Assembly (NCBI RefSeq): GCF_021442385.1
Contig: NZ_MUZA01000016.1
Location: 44,434-108,433, forward strand
From: Micromonospora sp. MH99
Lineage (GTDB): Bacteria > Actinomycetota > Actinomycetes > Mycobacteriales > Micromonosporaceae
Length of the DNA: 64,000 nucleotides
Reading direction: 5' to 3'
Positions 26,300 to 36,253 of this stretch are shown in pieces. A program made the position numbers and the translations under genes. The notes beneath the pieces are model-generated. The model searched no databases and was not told where the DNA came from. It was given only the letters and a program-made list of their open reading frames with translations. How positions within the stretch are numbered: the stretch's first letter is position 1; the number at the start of each line of letters is the position of its first letter.

Positions 26300-28045
26300 T
26301 TACGGGCGGGCGTTCGGCTTGAGCGGGGTCTTCACCGCCGCGTACGCGTCGACGATTCCGTACCCGTAGAAGCCGTTGAAGTTGACCCCACCGGCGCAGT
26401 ACGCGTCGTAGGTCTCGTCCCGGCCCTCGTTGCGGTACTGCTGGAGGCGCGGCTCCGGGCAGGCGTGCTCGGCCGCCGTGCGGTAGAGGTGCTGCTCGAC
26501 CACGTCCGGCGACATGCCGAAGCCACCCCGGCCCTGCGGCTTGCCGTACCGGCTGACGATCAGCGCGGCGACACCGGCGGCGTGCGGGGACGCCATCGAC
26601 GTGCCCTGGAGGTAGGTGTAGTAGCCGCACTCACCGTTGGGCTTGCACTGCTTGAAGACGCTCGTGGCGACCCGCGGGTCGATGTTGCCGTTCGCGTCCA
26701 CCTTCGGGTCCGGGATGGTGGTGGAGATCGGCTCCTCCTGGAGCACCTTCAGCGGGTAGCTGGAGAGGATCCGGTTGCCGGGGGTGTTGTACGTCGGGGT
26801 CCCGAACCCGTCCCGGGCCCACCCACCCGGCGCGGCGACGGAGGTCTGCTCGGTGCCGTAGTTGGAGAAGTCCGACTTCTTGCCCGACGGACCGACCGAC
26901 GACACGCCGATCACGTGCGGGCCCTCGGTGGGCAGGTCCCAGCAGCTGTTGTTGTCGATCGGCCGGGGGTACGGGTTGGCGCCGTAGTCCGGGCTGGTGG
27001 TGTCGGTACGCGGTGCGCCCAGGTCCTCGTTGTTGTTGCCGAGCGCGCCGACCAGGGTGACGCCCTTGTTGTGGGCGAAGACCAGCGCCCGCTTCATCGC
27101 CTTGATGATGGCCCGCTGCTCGGCCTGCGCCTGCGCCGAGTCGGCCGGGTTGGCGGTGCAGTTGTAGAGCCACGGGTCGACGTAGAACGACATGTTGACC
27201 ACGTCGATCCCGGACCGGCCGGCGTAGATCAGGGCGTTGACCACCGGGTTGAGGAAGAAGTAGCCGGAGTCCTGGCCACCCTTGAGCTCGACCAGGGAGA
27301 CGTTCGGGGCGACACCGGAGAGGCCGAAGCCGTTGGCGGCGGCGCCGATGGTGCCGGCCACGTGGGTGCCGTGCCCGCCGTCGTCGGTGCCGACGGCGTC
27401 GAGGCAGCTCGGCACCTCGCACGGCCCGTCCACATCGGTCATGTCGGGTGCGAAGTTGCGCGACAGCGACCAGTTGAAGTTCGGCGCGATGTCCGGGTTG
27501 CTGGCGTCGACGCCGGTGTCCAGGACGCCGACGGTGACCCGACGGTCGCCGGGCTCGACCTTGCGGGCCTCGTCGGCCCGGATCATCTTCAGACCCCAGA
27601 GCTTCTCGTCGAGCGGGTCCATCTTGGCACCCTTCTTCCCGGCACCGGCAGCACCGGCCACACCGGCCGCGCCGGCAGCACTCGCAGCACCGGCCACGCC
27701 AGCAGCCTGCTCCTGCTCGACCCGGTCCAGCTTCGGCTTGCGGCCGATGGCCTTCTGCTCGGCCGCGCCGATCAGGCTCGGGGCTGCCGTCGCCCTGGCC
27801 GCGAAGTCGGCCCGATCACTGGTGACCTGGAACATGCCGACCTCGTCGGACCGGGACACCACAGTGCCGCCGGCCGCCTGGATGGCGGCGACAGCCGTGT
27901 CGGCGGCGAAGCCGTCCTCGGCCACGACAGTGAAGGTGCGGGAGGTGCTCGGCGCGGCGGTGGCCGGTACACCCAGGCCCGCTGCCGTAAGTGCCAGTGT
28001 TGCCGCGGTCGCGACGGCACCGGCGGTGAAGCGCTTGCTCACCAC
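26300..28045 (-). CDS. Secreted subtilisin-like (S8) serine protease
   Basis: This 581-aa preproprotein has a signal peptide (about 1-31) and an I9-like propeptide region of about 85 residues. A striking Ala/Gly/Val low-complexity linker (about 112-138) follows. The S8 domain carries the triad Asp in VGVLDTGVDAS (about 174), His in GGHGTHVAGTIG (about 226) and Ser in QGTSMASPHAAG (about 480). The domain is long (about 420 residues), with inserts rich in Cys and Asn after the catalytic His. No sorting or anchor motif follows, so it is probably released. The start is GTG 28045 or the adjacent GTG, behind GAGAGGA. A strong terminator follows. Confidence 0.93.
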   Translation of the reverse strand: MVSKRFTAGAVATAATLALTAAGLGVPATAAPSTSRTFTVVAEDGFAADTAVAAIQAAGGTVVSRSDEVGMFQVTSDRADFAARATAAPSLIGAAEQKAIGRKPKLDRVEQEQAAGVAGAASAAGAAGVAGAAGAGKKGAKMDPLDEKLWGLKMIRADEARKVEPGDRRVTVGVLDTGVDASNPDIAPNFNWSLSRNFAPDMTDVDGPCEVPSCLDAVGTDDGGHGTHVAGTIGAAANGFGLSGVAPNVSLVELKGGQDSGYFFLNPVVNALIYAGRSGIDVVNMSFYVDPWLYNCTANPADSAQAQAEQRAIIKAMKRALVFAHNKGVTLVGALGNNNEDLGAPRTDTTSPDYGANPYPRPIDNNSCWDLPTEGPHVIGVSSVGPSGKKSDFSNYGTEQTSVAAPGGWARDGFGTPTYNTPGNRILSSYPLKVLQEEPISTTIPDPKVDANGNIDPRVATSVFKQCKPNGECGYYTYLQGTSMASPHAAGVAALIVSRYGKPQGRGGFGMSPDVVEQHLYRTAAEHACPEPRLQQYRNEGRDETYDAYCAGGVNFNGFYGYGIVDAYAAVKTPLKPNARP

Positions 28046-28139
28046 ATCGGATCCTCTCGTTGAGGGACGTGGCAGCCATCACACAACACCCGCCGGCTTT
28101 GCGCCAGGTGAACGTCCGTTATGGCGGTGAATCTCTCCT

Positions 28140-28871
28140 TCATCCGCCCAGCTCGATGCCCACGTCCACCCGGTCGGCCGATCCCGTCGCCAGTTCCGAC
28201 AGGACCATCGGCAGGTCGGCCAGGGTGGCCACCTCCGCGTCGGGGGTGACCCCGGCCGGGCGGGGCAGGCCGTACCGGTTCAACCACACCGACCGCAGGC
28301 CAGCCCGTCGGGGTGCCACCACATCGTGCTCCCACGAGTCACCGACGTACACGATCTGCTCGGCGGGGACCCCGGCGGTCGCGACCACCGCCGCGTAGAA
28401 CTCCGGGGCGGGCTTCTTGGGCAGGCCGTTCTCGTGCGCGTACATCTCGAAGGCGAACTCCCCGGCGAGCCCGCAGCGTTCGGCGCGGCTGTTGCCGTTG
28501 GTGGCGAAGCCCAGCGTGTACCGGGTGCGCAGCGCGGCCAGGGCCGGCGGGACGTCCGGGAAGGGTCCGGTGAGGGCGAAACGGCGGGCGAAGAAGAGGG
28601 CGGCGATCTCGTCCAGGTGGTCGTCGAGTCCGGCGCGGGCCAGCGACCGGGCCAGCGCGGCGCGGCGGATCTCCAGCACCGGAGCGGCGCTCAGCTCGCC
28701 GAAGACGGCATCCCAGTCGGACTCCAGCTCGGCGAGCGTCACGTCGGCGGCGTCCGGCGTTCGGCGGCGCATCTCGTCGAGGACGGTCACCAGCCCGGCG
28801 GTCACCGCCGGCCGCAGGTCCAGCAGGGTCTCGTCGGCGTCGAACACCACTGTGGTCAGCACGGGTACCAC
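28140..28871 (-). CDS. HAD-IA family phosphatase-like hydrolase
   Basis: This 243-aa HAD-superfamily hydrolase has motif I VVFDADETLLDL with the nucleophilic Asp, motif II FATNG, a lysine in LPKKPAPEFY and motif IV VYVGDSWEHDV. The helical cap lies between motifs I and II, as in subfamily IA. The first catalytic motif is DADET rather than DxDGT, a known variant. It is 4 bp downstream of the EamA transporter stop, so it is in the same operon. The GTG at 28871 is preferred for spacing; GTG 28862 is also possible. Confidence 0.87.
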   Translation of the reverse strand: MVPVLTTVVFDADETLLDLRPAVTAGLVTVLDEMRRRTPDAADVTLAELESDWDAVFGELSAAPVLEIRRAALARSLARAGLDDHLDEIAALFFARRFALTGPFPDVPPALAALRTRYTLGFATNGNSRAERCGLAGEFAFEMYAHENGLPKKPAPEFYAAVVATAGVPAEQIVYVGDSWEHDVVAPRRAGLRSVWLNRYGLPRPAGVTPDAEVATLADLPMVLSELATGSADRVDVGIELGG

Positions 28872-28875
28872 TCTC

Positions 28876-29832
28876 TCACCGGGTGGTTGCCGCCAGCGTG
28901 GGCTCACCGGGGGCGGGCGCGGGCGTACCGCGCAGTTCGTCGAGGCGCACCAGGGCGACCCCGGCGATGATCAGCGCGCCGCCGAAGAGCTGCCACGCGG
29001 TCGGCAGTTCGTCGAGGAACAGCCAGGCGATCAGCACCGCGAACAGCACCTCGGTCAACCCGACGAACGACGACAGCCGGGGCCCGAGGATGCGGGTGCC
29101 GGCGATGCCGGCGAGGTAGGCGATCACGGCGGCGACCAGGGTGAGCCCGACGATGGGCAGCAGCCAGGAGGTGCGGTGCCCGGCGAACGCGACATCGCCG
29201 AACGTGGCGCGCAGCGGCAGCAGCCCGGTCAGCCCGACGAGGAGCAGCACGGCCGCGCCGACGGCCATCCCGCCGCTGGCCATGGCGACCGAGGGCAGCC
29301 GGGGGTCGACCCGTCCGGCGAGCACGAAGTAGCCGGCCAGGCCGAACGCGGCACCCAGCCCCCACAGCACGCCGACCGGGTGGAAGCCGGCGGTGCCGGT
29401 GATGTCCAGGACGAAGGCCAGCCCGCACAGGGCGGCGGCCGAGCCGGCCACGGTGAGCCGCCGGGGGCGCTGACCGTGCCGCAGCCACATCCAGCCGACG
29501 ACCAGGATGATGCCCAGGTATTCCAGCAGGAGCGCGATGCCGACCGGCAGGTAACGCACGGCGTTGAAGAAGCACACCTGCGCCAGGGCGACCCCGAGCA
29601 GCCCGAACATCACGACCGCCGCGCTGTTGCTGCGCAGCACGTGCCACCTGCCACGCAGGGACAGCACTGCGGGGATCGCCAGCACCAGGGCGGCCACGCC
29701 GACCCGCGCGATCACGGCGGCCTCGGCCGACCAGCCGGCTTCGATGAGCGACCGCGCGAAGGTGCCCGAGGTGGCGAACGTGACTGCGGAGAGCAGCGCC
29801 AGCGCAGCGCCGGCGGCGGGTCGTGACTGCAT
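28876..29832 (-). CDS. EamA/DMT-family exporter
   Basis: This 318-aa protein has ten hydrophobic helices in two EamA repeats, for example AGAALALLSAVTFATSGTFA in helix 1 and FVGLTEVLFAVLIAWLFLDE in helix 9. The drug/metabolite transporter superfamily exports amino acids, purines or drugs; the substrate is unknown here. It is divergent from a CGNR-type regulator. A palindrome lies between the two genes, suggesting regulation by that protein. A HAD hydrolase gene follows 4 bp downstream. Confidence 0.9.
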   Translation of the reverse strand: MQSRPAAGAALALLSAVTFATSGTFARSLIEAGWSAEAAVIARVGVAALVLAIPAVLSLRGRWHVLRSNSAAVVMFGLLGVALAQVCFFNAVRYLPVGIALLLEYLGIILVVGWMWLRHGQRPRRLTVAGSAAALCGLAFVLDITGTAGFHPVGVLWGLGAAFGLAGYFVLAGRVDPRLPSVAMASGGMAVGAAVLLLVGLTGLLPLRATFGDVAFAGHRTSWLLPIVGLTLVAAVIAYLAGIAGTRILGPRLSSFVGLTEVLFAVLIAWLFLDELPTAWQLFGGALIIAGVALVRLDELRGTPAPAPGEPTLAATTR

Positions 29833-29859
29833 CTCGCGCTCCTCGGGGACGACACGGTG

Positions 29860-29888
29860 TCATGAGCAAACTATCCTTGTGCTCATGA
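29860..29888. promoter_or_regulatory. Operator-like palindrome between EamA and CGNR genes
   Basis: TCATGAGCA (29860-29868) and TGCTCATGA (29880-29888) form perfect 9-bp arms around AACTATCCTTG. A further half-site, GCTCATGA, occurs at 29928-29935 in the regulator's first codons. Confidence 0.6.
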
Positions 29889-29903
29889 CGCTAGGCGGCC
29901 ACC

Positions 29904-30464
29904 GTGACAGGAGTCAAGTTGCTATTCGCTCATGACACCGAATGTTCGTTGATCGCCGCCACCGCGTTGGTCAACACCGCGGGCCGCGACGGCGAGCTGC
30001 TGCCCGACGTCGCCGCGCTGGACGCCTTCTTCACCCGGCACGCCTACAGCGGGCGGCACGAGCACACCGACGCCGAGCTGCGCGCCGTGCGGCAGTTGCG
30101 TCCCCGGCTGCGCCGGATCTGGCACGCCGAACCGCCCGAGGTCGTCGCCATGGTCAACGCCCTGCTGCTGGAACACCGGGCGTTGCCGCAGCTCATCGAG
30201 CACGACGACGAGCCGTACCACCTGCACGCCGTGCCCCGCGACGCGCCGCTGGCCACCCGGATGGCGGTGGAGGCGGCGATGGCGATCGCCGACCTGGTCC
30301 GCATGGGCGAGCTGAGCCGGTTGCGGATCTGCGAGTACCCGGACTGCGACAACGTCGTCGTCGACCTGTCCCGCAACCGGTCGCGGCGGTTCTGCGAGGC
30401 CGGCTGCGGCAACCGGGCCGCGGTGACCGCCTACCGCGCCCGCAGGGCCGCCGGCAGGTCCTGA
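29904..30464 (+). CDS. CGNR zinc-finger transcriptional regulator
   Basis: This 186-aa protein ends in a CGNR zinc finger: ICEYPDCDNVVVDLSRN, then RRFCEAGCGNRAAVTAYR. This binds one zinc and is taken to contact DNA. The N-terminal 140 residues form the helical ABATE-type domain, starting near LLFAHDTECSLIAATALVNT. CGNR proteins next to EamA exporters are a known arrangement, and the palindrome between the two genes is a likely binding site. The GTG start is the first in frame and has a weak ribosome-binding site. The 3' end overlaps the convergent GNAT gene by 34 bp. Confidence 0.88.
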   Translation: MTGVKLLFAHDTECSLIAATALVNTAGRDGELLPDVAALDAFFTRHAYSGRHEHTDAELRAVRQLRPRLRRIWHAEPPEVVAMVNALLLEHRALPQLIEHDDEPYHLHAVPRDAPLATRMAVEAAMAIADLVRMGELSRLRICEYPDCDNVVVDLSRNRSRRFCEAGCGNRAAVTAYRARRAAGRS

Positions 30465-31015
30465 GGGACGTCGGCCCGCAGCTCGTACTCCACCTCGCCG
30501 TGCTCGGTCCCCGGGATCGGGTCGTCGAACTGGAGGTGGAAGGTGCGCACGTGGCGCAGCCCCGCCTTCACCATCACCCGCCGGGACCGCTCGTTGACGG
30601 CCATCGTCTGCGCCCACACCCGGCGCACGCCCACGACGTCCAGGGCGTACCGGACCAGCGCCCGCGAACCCTCGGTGGCCAGGCCGCGCCCCCACGTCGC
30701 GCGGCGCAGCCGGTAGCCCAGCTCGGCCTCGGCGCCGTCCTCCGACGGATCGAGGGCGAACCAGCCCAGGAAGTCACCGGTCCCCCGATCGAGAGCCGCC
30801 CACCTACCGAGGCCGGGATGCCTGTCGTACTGGGCGAGCAGCTTCGGCAGGTGCTCGCCCCGAACTGTGGCGCGCGGGGTGGCGACGCCGCCGGTGAGGA
30901 AACGCATCACCTCGGGATCGCTGTCCAACTCGACCAACGCGTCCACATCGGCAACGGTCAACCGCCGGAACCGCAGCCGCTCGCTCCCCGGAGGAACCAG
31001 GTCGTCGCCATCCAT
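30431..31015 (-). CDS. GNAT-family (RimJ/RimL-type) N-acetyltransferase
   Basis: This 194-aa acetyltransferase has LRFRRLTVADVDALVELDSD at the N-terminus, typical of the RimJ/RimL branch. The acetyl-CoA-binding region is LGYRLRRATWGRGLATEGSR (Q/RxxGxG/A-like), and VRRVWAQTMAVNERSRRVM follows. The fold predicts transfer of acetyl from acetyl-CoA to an amine, perhaps a protein N-terminus or small molecule. ATG 31015 is used because upstream codons are low in quality. The 3' end overlaps the convergent CGNR gene by 34 bp. Confidence 0.88.
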   Translation of the reverse strand: MDGDDLVPPGSERLRFRRLTVADVDALVELDSDPEVMRFLTGGVATPRATVRGEHLPKLLAQYDRHPGLGRWAALDRGTGDFLGWFALDPSEDGAEAELGYRLRRATWGRGLATEGSRALVRYALDVVGVRRVWAQTMAVNERSRRVMVKAGLRHVRTFHLQFDDPIPGTEHGEVEYELRADVPQDLPAALRAR

Positions 31016-31086
31016 GACCGGATCATCCCCGCCGTCCCGCGACACGGTCGAGCCGTTTTCGCGCCGCCGTGGGCACTGCTGTCGCG

Positions 31087-31269
31087 TCAGCGCGGGGGCG
31101 CGACCACGAAGAGCCGCCAGGAGTACGCGTCGACCACGAGCACGGGCCCGTCCGGGTCCTTGCTGTCTCGCACCCCGACCACGCCCCCAAGATTCGTAGC
31201 CACCTCGACGCAGTTGCCGTCCTGGTTGCTGCGGCTGCTCTTGCGCCACCGAGCGTCCGTCAACTCCAC
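31087..31269 (-). CDS. DUF397 small protein, partner of XRE regulator
   Basis: This 60-aa protein is a complete DUF397 domain with RWRKSSRSNQDGNCVEVA and VGVRDSKDPDGPVL. DUF397 proteins are usually encoded next to an XRE/DUF5753 regulator and act with it in morphological or antibiotic control in Streptomyces-type bacteria; some pairs have been proposed to behave like toxin-antitoxin modules. The start lies inside the last codons of the upstream XRE gene (10-bp overlap), so the two are coupled. Confidence 0.92.
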   Translation of the reverse strand: MELTDARWRKSSRSNQDGNCVEVATNLGGVVGVRDSKDPDGPVLVVDAYSWRLFVVAPPR

Positions 31270-32072
31270 GATTCGGCCACCTCGCTCATCAACTCGATGG
31301 AAGCCTGCGGGGGCAGGGCTTCGCCCAAGGTAGCCTCCCAGACCCGCTGCAACCGCGCCAGATCCTGCTCCTGGTCCAGCTCCTGGCCGCGAACCTGGCT
31401 GTCCAGGTAGGCCACTTCTGTGCCGTCGGGCAGGGCCGCGAGCGCGAACGGTCCGCCGAGCCCCGGGTACTCCTCGGCGGATCGCGGCACCACGTGCAGC
31501 CGGACCCGAGGGTGCCCCGTGGCGATGCTGGCCAGGTGCAGCGCCTGATCGCGCATCACCTTCCGCTCGCCCACCCGTCGCCGCAGCACTGCCTCGTCCA
31601 ACACGGCCACGATCTGCGGCGCATGTTCGCTGTGCAGCACGTCCTGGCGGTCCATTCGCTCGGTCACTCGGCGTTCGACCTCGTCAGAGGCAAGCAGGCC
31701 GCCAGCTTCGAAGACCGCGCGCGCGTATCCCTCGGTCTGGAAGAGCCCGGGTACATACCGGGGCTCGTACCAGCGGACCGTGCGCGCCTGCTCCAGGAGC
31801 GCCTGCCAGCCGCGTAGCCACGGCTGGGTCCGGTCCATGCTGACCAGCTCGCTCGACATGCGGGTGAAGAGGCCGCCGGTGTCCAGGGCGCGGTCGACGA
31901 GTTCCAGGTACTTGCCGGTGGGCGGCTGCTGGCCCAGCTCGACGGCGCTGACCATCGACGGCGAGTAGTTGACCGCCTTGGCCAGCTCGTCCTGACTCCA
32001 GCCCCGGCGAACGCGCGCCCGGCGCAGCTCCGTGACCAGGAACGCCGCCGCCGTCATCTGCCCATCGGCCAT
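31260..32072 (-). CDS. XRE-family regulator with DUF5753 domain
   Basis: This 270-aa protein has an N-terminal XRE helix-turn-helix (LRRARVRRGWSQDELAKAV, YSPSMVSAVELGQQPP). The DUF5753 domain follows from about residue 95, with WYEPRYVPGLFQTEGYARAV, VLDEAVLRRRVG and VHVVPRSAEEYPGLGGPFAL. This is the common actinobacterial regulator that pairs with DUF397. The ATG start at 32072 is the first before the HTH. It is coupled with the DUF397 gene downstream and divergent from a small CxxC protein gene, which probably completes the set. Confidence 0.92.
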   Translation of the reverse strand: MADGQMTAAAFLVTELRRARVRRGWSQDELAKAVNYSPSMVSAVELGQQPPTGKYLELVDRALDTGGLFTRMSSELVSMDRTQPWLRGWQALLEQARTVRWYEPRYVPGLFQTEGYARAVFEAGGLLASDEVERRVTERMDRQDVLHSEHAPQIVAVLDEAVLRRRVGERKVMRDQALHLASIATGHPRVRLHVVPRSAEEYPGLGGPFALAALPDGTEVAYLDSQVRGQELDQEQDLARLQRVWEATLGEALPPQASIELMSEVAESWS

Positions 32073-32304
32073 GACCCGCCGCCTCTCCACCCCGTCGACG
32101 ATCAACTCCAGCCGGCCGCCAGCGGCATCACCACCGGAAACAGGACGGCTGTGAGGACCCGGCAAAACCCTTCCGACCGTAGTCGCCCGATCACCAGACT
32201 GTGAAGTGTGGCACCGCTCCCCGCCCCCCGGGCCCGGCGGCGTCGCGCGGGACCGCCCGAACCCCCGTGCCGGGCGGTCCCACCCCCAGGCTGGGCGAAC
32301 TATT

Positions 32305-32357
32305 CGAGATCTTGGACAGTTTCCGTTAGCCACCAACGGAAACTGTCCAAGATCTCG
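32305..32357. repeat. Repeat family B copy 2 (perfect hairpin)
   Basis: Perfect 23-bp arms (32305-32327, 32335-32357) centred on CTTGGACAGTTTCCG enclose 7 bp. It occupies the middle of the 407-bp gap between the XRE gene and the small CxxC gene. Apart from this repeat and the expected promoters, I see nothing in that gap. Confidence 0.9.
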
Positions 32358-32479
32358 GTGGTTGGGGCGGATGGCGGTCGTCGCGCGGTCGACCACGAAC
32401 TCGGCGACGTCGCCGAAAGCGAGACGGCCCACGGGGAGGTGACGTCAGAGACGATTCAGCTCGAAAGGATTCCCACGCC

Positions 32480-32764
32480 ATGTCCCGGACCGCCCCGGAC
32501 GACCGCGCGATCACGCCACGACCGCACCTGCCGCTGCGTCCACTGTGGCTCTGTCGGGTCTGCGCCGGGCCCTGGCCGTGTGCGGTCGCCCGGCTCAGCC
32601 TCCGCCGCGAGTACGCCCACGACCGGATCGCGTTGAGCATCTACCTGTGCACCGTTCTGCACGACGCGGCGGCGGACCTGTATCGGCTCAACCCGCACGA
32701 CGGCCCGGACCCGGCAGCGCTCTACGTGCGCTTCCTCGGCTGGGCTGCGTTGCCCGAACCCTGA
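32480..32764 (+). CDS. Small CxxC-x4-WPC protein associated with XRE/DUF397 genes
   Basis: This 94-aa protein has LRPLWLCRVCAGPWPCAVA, a CxxCxxPWPC motif that may bind zinc. The hydrophobic IALSIYLCTVLHDAAADL and a final ALYVRFLGWA follow. Similar small actinobacterial proteins stand beside XRE/DUF397 pairs and have often been labelled 'flavin reductase', although nothing here shows a flavin-binding domain. AAAGGA precedes the ATG. It is divergent from the XRE gene across 407 bp. Confidence 0.75.
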   Translation: MSRTAPDDRAITPRPHLPLRPLWLCRVCAGPWPCAVARLSLRREYAHDRIALSIYLCTVLHDAAADLYRLNPHDGPDPAALYVRFLGWAALPEP

Positions 32765-32801
32765 CGCTCGTCGACGGCGGCCCGGCCGTCGAGGGGAGCG
32801 T

Positions 32802-33224
32802 CTAGCGCATGGCGAGCCGTTCCAGCAGGGCGGCGCTGCGGGCCAGCAACGCCCGCTCCTCGTCCGTGAGTTCGGCCTCGATGGCCTGGGCGAGCCAACC
32901 GGCTCTGCGGCTGCGCTCCGCTTCCAGTGCGGCCCGGCCGGCGTCCGACAGCTCGACCAGCGACTTGCGGCCGTCCGTGGGGTGCGCCCGTCGCGTGATC
33001 AGTTTCTGCTCCATGAGCAGCCCCACCGCCCGGGCCATCGACTGGGGGCGTACGCGCTGGTCGGCGGCGAGGTCGCTGGTGGTCATGGCGCCGTCGCGGT
33101 CGAGTGCACCGAGCACGGCGATCTGACCGAGCGGGATGCGGTCCTCGTGCTTGACGCGCCGGGTGAGCTTGCCCATCGCGGTGCGCAGTTCGGCGGCGAT
33201 GGCGGCGGCTTCCGAGGTGGGCAC
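32802..33224 (-). CDS. MarR-family transcriptional regulator
   Basis: This regulator of about 140 aa has the MarR winged helix: LGQIAVLGALDRDGAMTTSD, VRPQSMARAVGLLMEQKLI and the wing RRAHPTDGRKSLVELSDAG. The usual dimer helices are at both ends. GTG 33224 is chosen; a longer frame would start inside the palindrome at 33271-33322. It is divergent from the enolase gene and the palindromes between them are likely operators, so it probably controls itself and the enolase. Confidence 0.88.
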   Translation of the reverse strand: MPTSEAAAIAAELRTAMGKLTRRVKHEDRIPLGQIAVLGALDRDGAMTTSDLAADQRVRPQSMARAVGLLMEQKLITRRAHPTDGRKSLVELSDAGRAALEAERSRRAGWLAQAIEAELTDEERALLARSAALLERLAMR

Positions 33225-33270
33225 ACGGCACTTTACCCCGTTCGTCAGCACTGCTGGGCACCTGACCTGC

Positions 33271-33322
33271 ACAGCAATGCTGTTCAGCGGGGCTGTTCAG
33301 CATGACTGATCAGCATTGCTGT
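33271..33322. promoter_or_regulatory. Operator-like inverted repeats between marR and eno
   Basis: ACAGCAATGCTG (33271-33282) and its exact complement (33311-33322) flank two further TGTTCAGC units at 33281-33288 and 33294-33301. This cluster of TCAGCA-type half-sites fits a MarR operator. Confidence 0.6.
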
Positions 33323-33324
33323 AG

Positions 33325-34796
<1,472 letters not shown>

Positions 34797-34808
34797 GGGC
34801 GGCGCTGG

Positions 34809-36218
34809 TCAGGGGTGGGTCATCCGGAGCAGGTCGAGCACCTCGTCGAGCTGGGTCTCGGTGAGCTTGCCCGAGTCGACGTGACCTCGGGCGATCACGA
34901 CCTCCCGGATGGACGCCTGCTTGGCCAGCGCCTCCTTGGCGATCGAGGCGGCCTCGTCGTACCCGAGGTAGCGGTTCAGCGGGGTGACGATCGACGGCGA
35001 CCCCTCGGCGTACGCCAGGCAGACCTCGGCGTCCGCGACCAGGCCGGCCACCAGGCGGTCGGCGAACAGCCGACTCGCCGCGGCCAGCAGCCGGATCGAC
35101 TCCAGCAGGTTGCGGCCCATCACCGGCAGCATGACGTTCAGCTCGAAGTCGCCCTGTGACCCGGCGAAACCGACAGTCGCGTCGTTGCCGATCACCTGGG
35201 CGCAGACCTGCCGCATCGCCTCGGCCACCACCGGGTTGACCTTGCCCGGCATGATCGACGAGCCGGGCTGGAGGTCGGGGATGCGCAGCTCGCGCAGGCC
35301 GGCCCGGGGGCCCGAGCCCATCCAGCGAATGTCGTTCGCGACCTTGTAGAGGCCCACGGCGATGGTCCGCAACTGCCCCGAGGTCTCCACCAGCGCGTCG
35401 CGGGCACCCTGCGCCTCGAAGTGGTTGCGGGCCTCGGACAGCGGCAGCCCGGTCGACTCACGCAGCTTGCCGATCACGGCGGCGGCGAAGCCGAGTGGCG
35501 TGTTGATCCCGGTGCCCACGGCCGTGCCGCCCAACGGCAGCTCGGCCAGCCGGGGCAGCGACCCCTCCAACCGCTCGATGCCGTAGCGGACCTGGGCGGC
35601 GTACCCGCCGAACTCCTGCCCGAGGGTGACCGGGGTGGCGTCCATCAGGTGCGTACGCCCCGCCTTCACCACCGTCTCAAACTCGGCCGCCTTGCCCTCC
35701 AGCGCCTCGGCGAGATGGGTCAGCGACGGCAGCAGATCCTCCGCGATGAACTGGGTGGCCGCCAGGTGGATCGAGGACGGGAACACATCGTTGCTGGACT
35801 GGGAGGCGTTGACGTGGTCGTTCGGGTGCACGGCCGAACCCAGTTCACGGCTCGCCAGGGTGGCGATCACCTCGTTGGCGTTCATGTTGGACGACGTTCC
35901 GGAACCGGTCTGGAACACGTCGACCGGGAACTGGTCGTCGTACCCGCCGTCGGCTACGTGCGCGGCGGCGGCGGCGATCGCGGCGGCCACGTTGGCGTCG
36001 ATCACGCCCAACTCGCCGTTGACCTCGGCCGCGGCACCCTTAATCTGGGCCAGGGCCTTGATCTGGGCCGGTTCGATGCCCCGCCCGGAGATCGGGAAGT
36101 TCTGCACCGCGCGCTGGGTCTGCGCCCGCCACAGCGCCTCGGCGGGCACCTCTACCTCGCCCATCGAGTCACGTTCGATCCGGTAACCGGTCGTCTCTGG
36201 AGTCGTCACGCGTACCAT
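34809..36218 (-). CDS. fumC: Class II fumarate hydratase
   Basis: This 469-aa iron-independent fumarase interconverts fumarate and malate. Family signatures are [46 protein letters not shown] and the mobile loop [12 protein letters not shown] with the catalytic Ser. Length is normal. ATG 36218 is used; GTG 36209 is an alternative. It lies 35 bp after the SARP gene on the same strand, so it may be co-transcribed. A class I fumarase gene is 3.3 kb away, so the organism has both types. Confidence 0.95.
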   Translation of the reverse strand: MVRVTTPETTGYRIERDSMGEVEVPAEALWRAQTQRAVQNFPISGRGIEPAQIKALAQIKGAAAEVNGELGVIDANVAAAIAAAAAHVADGGYDDQFPVDVFQTGSGTSSNMNANEVIATLASRELGSAVHPNDHVNASQSSNDVFPSSIHLAATQFIAEDLLPSLTHLAEALEGKAAEFETVVKAGRTHLMDATPVTLGQEFGGYAAQVRYGIERLEGSLPRLAELPLGGTAVGTGINTPLGFAAAVIGKLRESTGLPLSEARNHFEAQGARDALVETSGQLRTIAVGLYKVANDIRWMGSGPRAGLRELRIPDLQPGSSIMPGKVNPVVAEAMRQVCAQVIGNDATVGFAGSQGDFELNVMLPVMGRNLLESIRLLAAASRLFADRLVAGLVADAEVCLAYAEGSPSIVTPLNRYLGYDEAASIAKEALAKQASIREVVIARGHVDSGKLTETQLDEVLDLLRMTHP

Positions 36219-36253
36219 CCTGCCGCGCCCGTGGCCGACCCGCAGATGATCCG

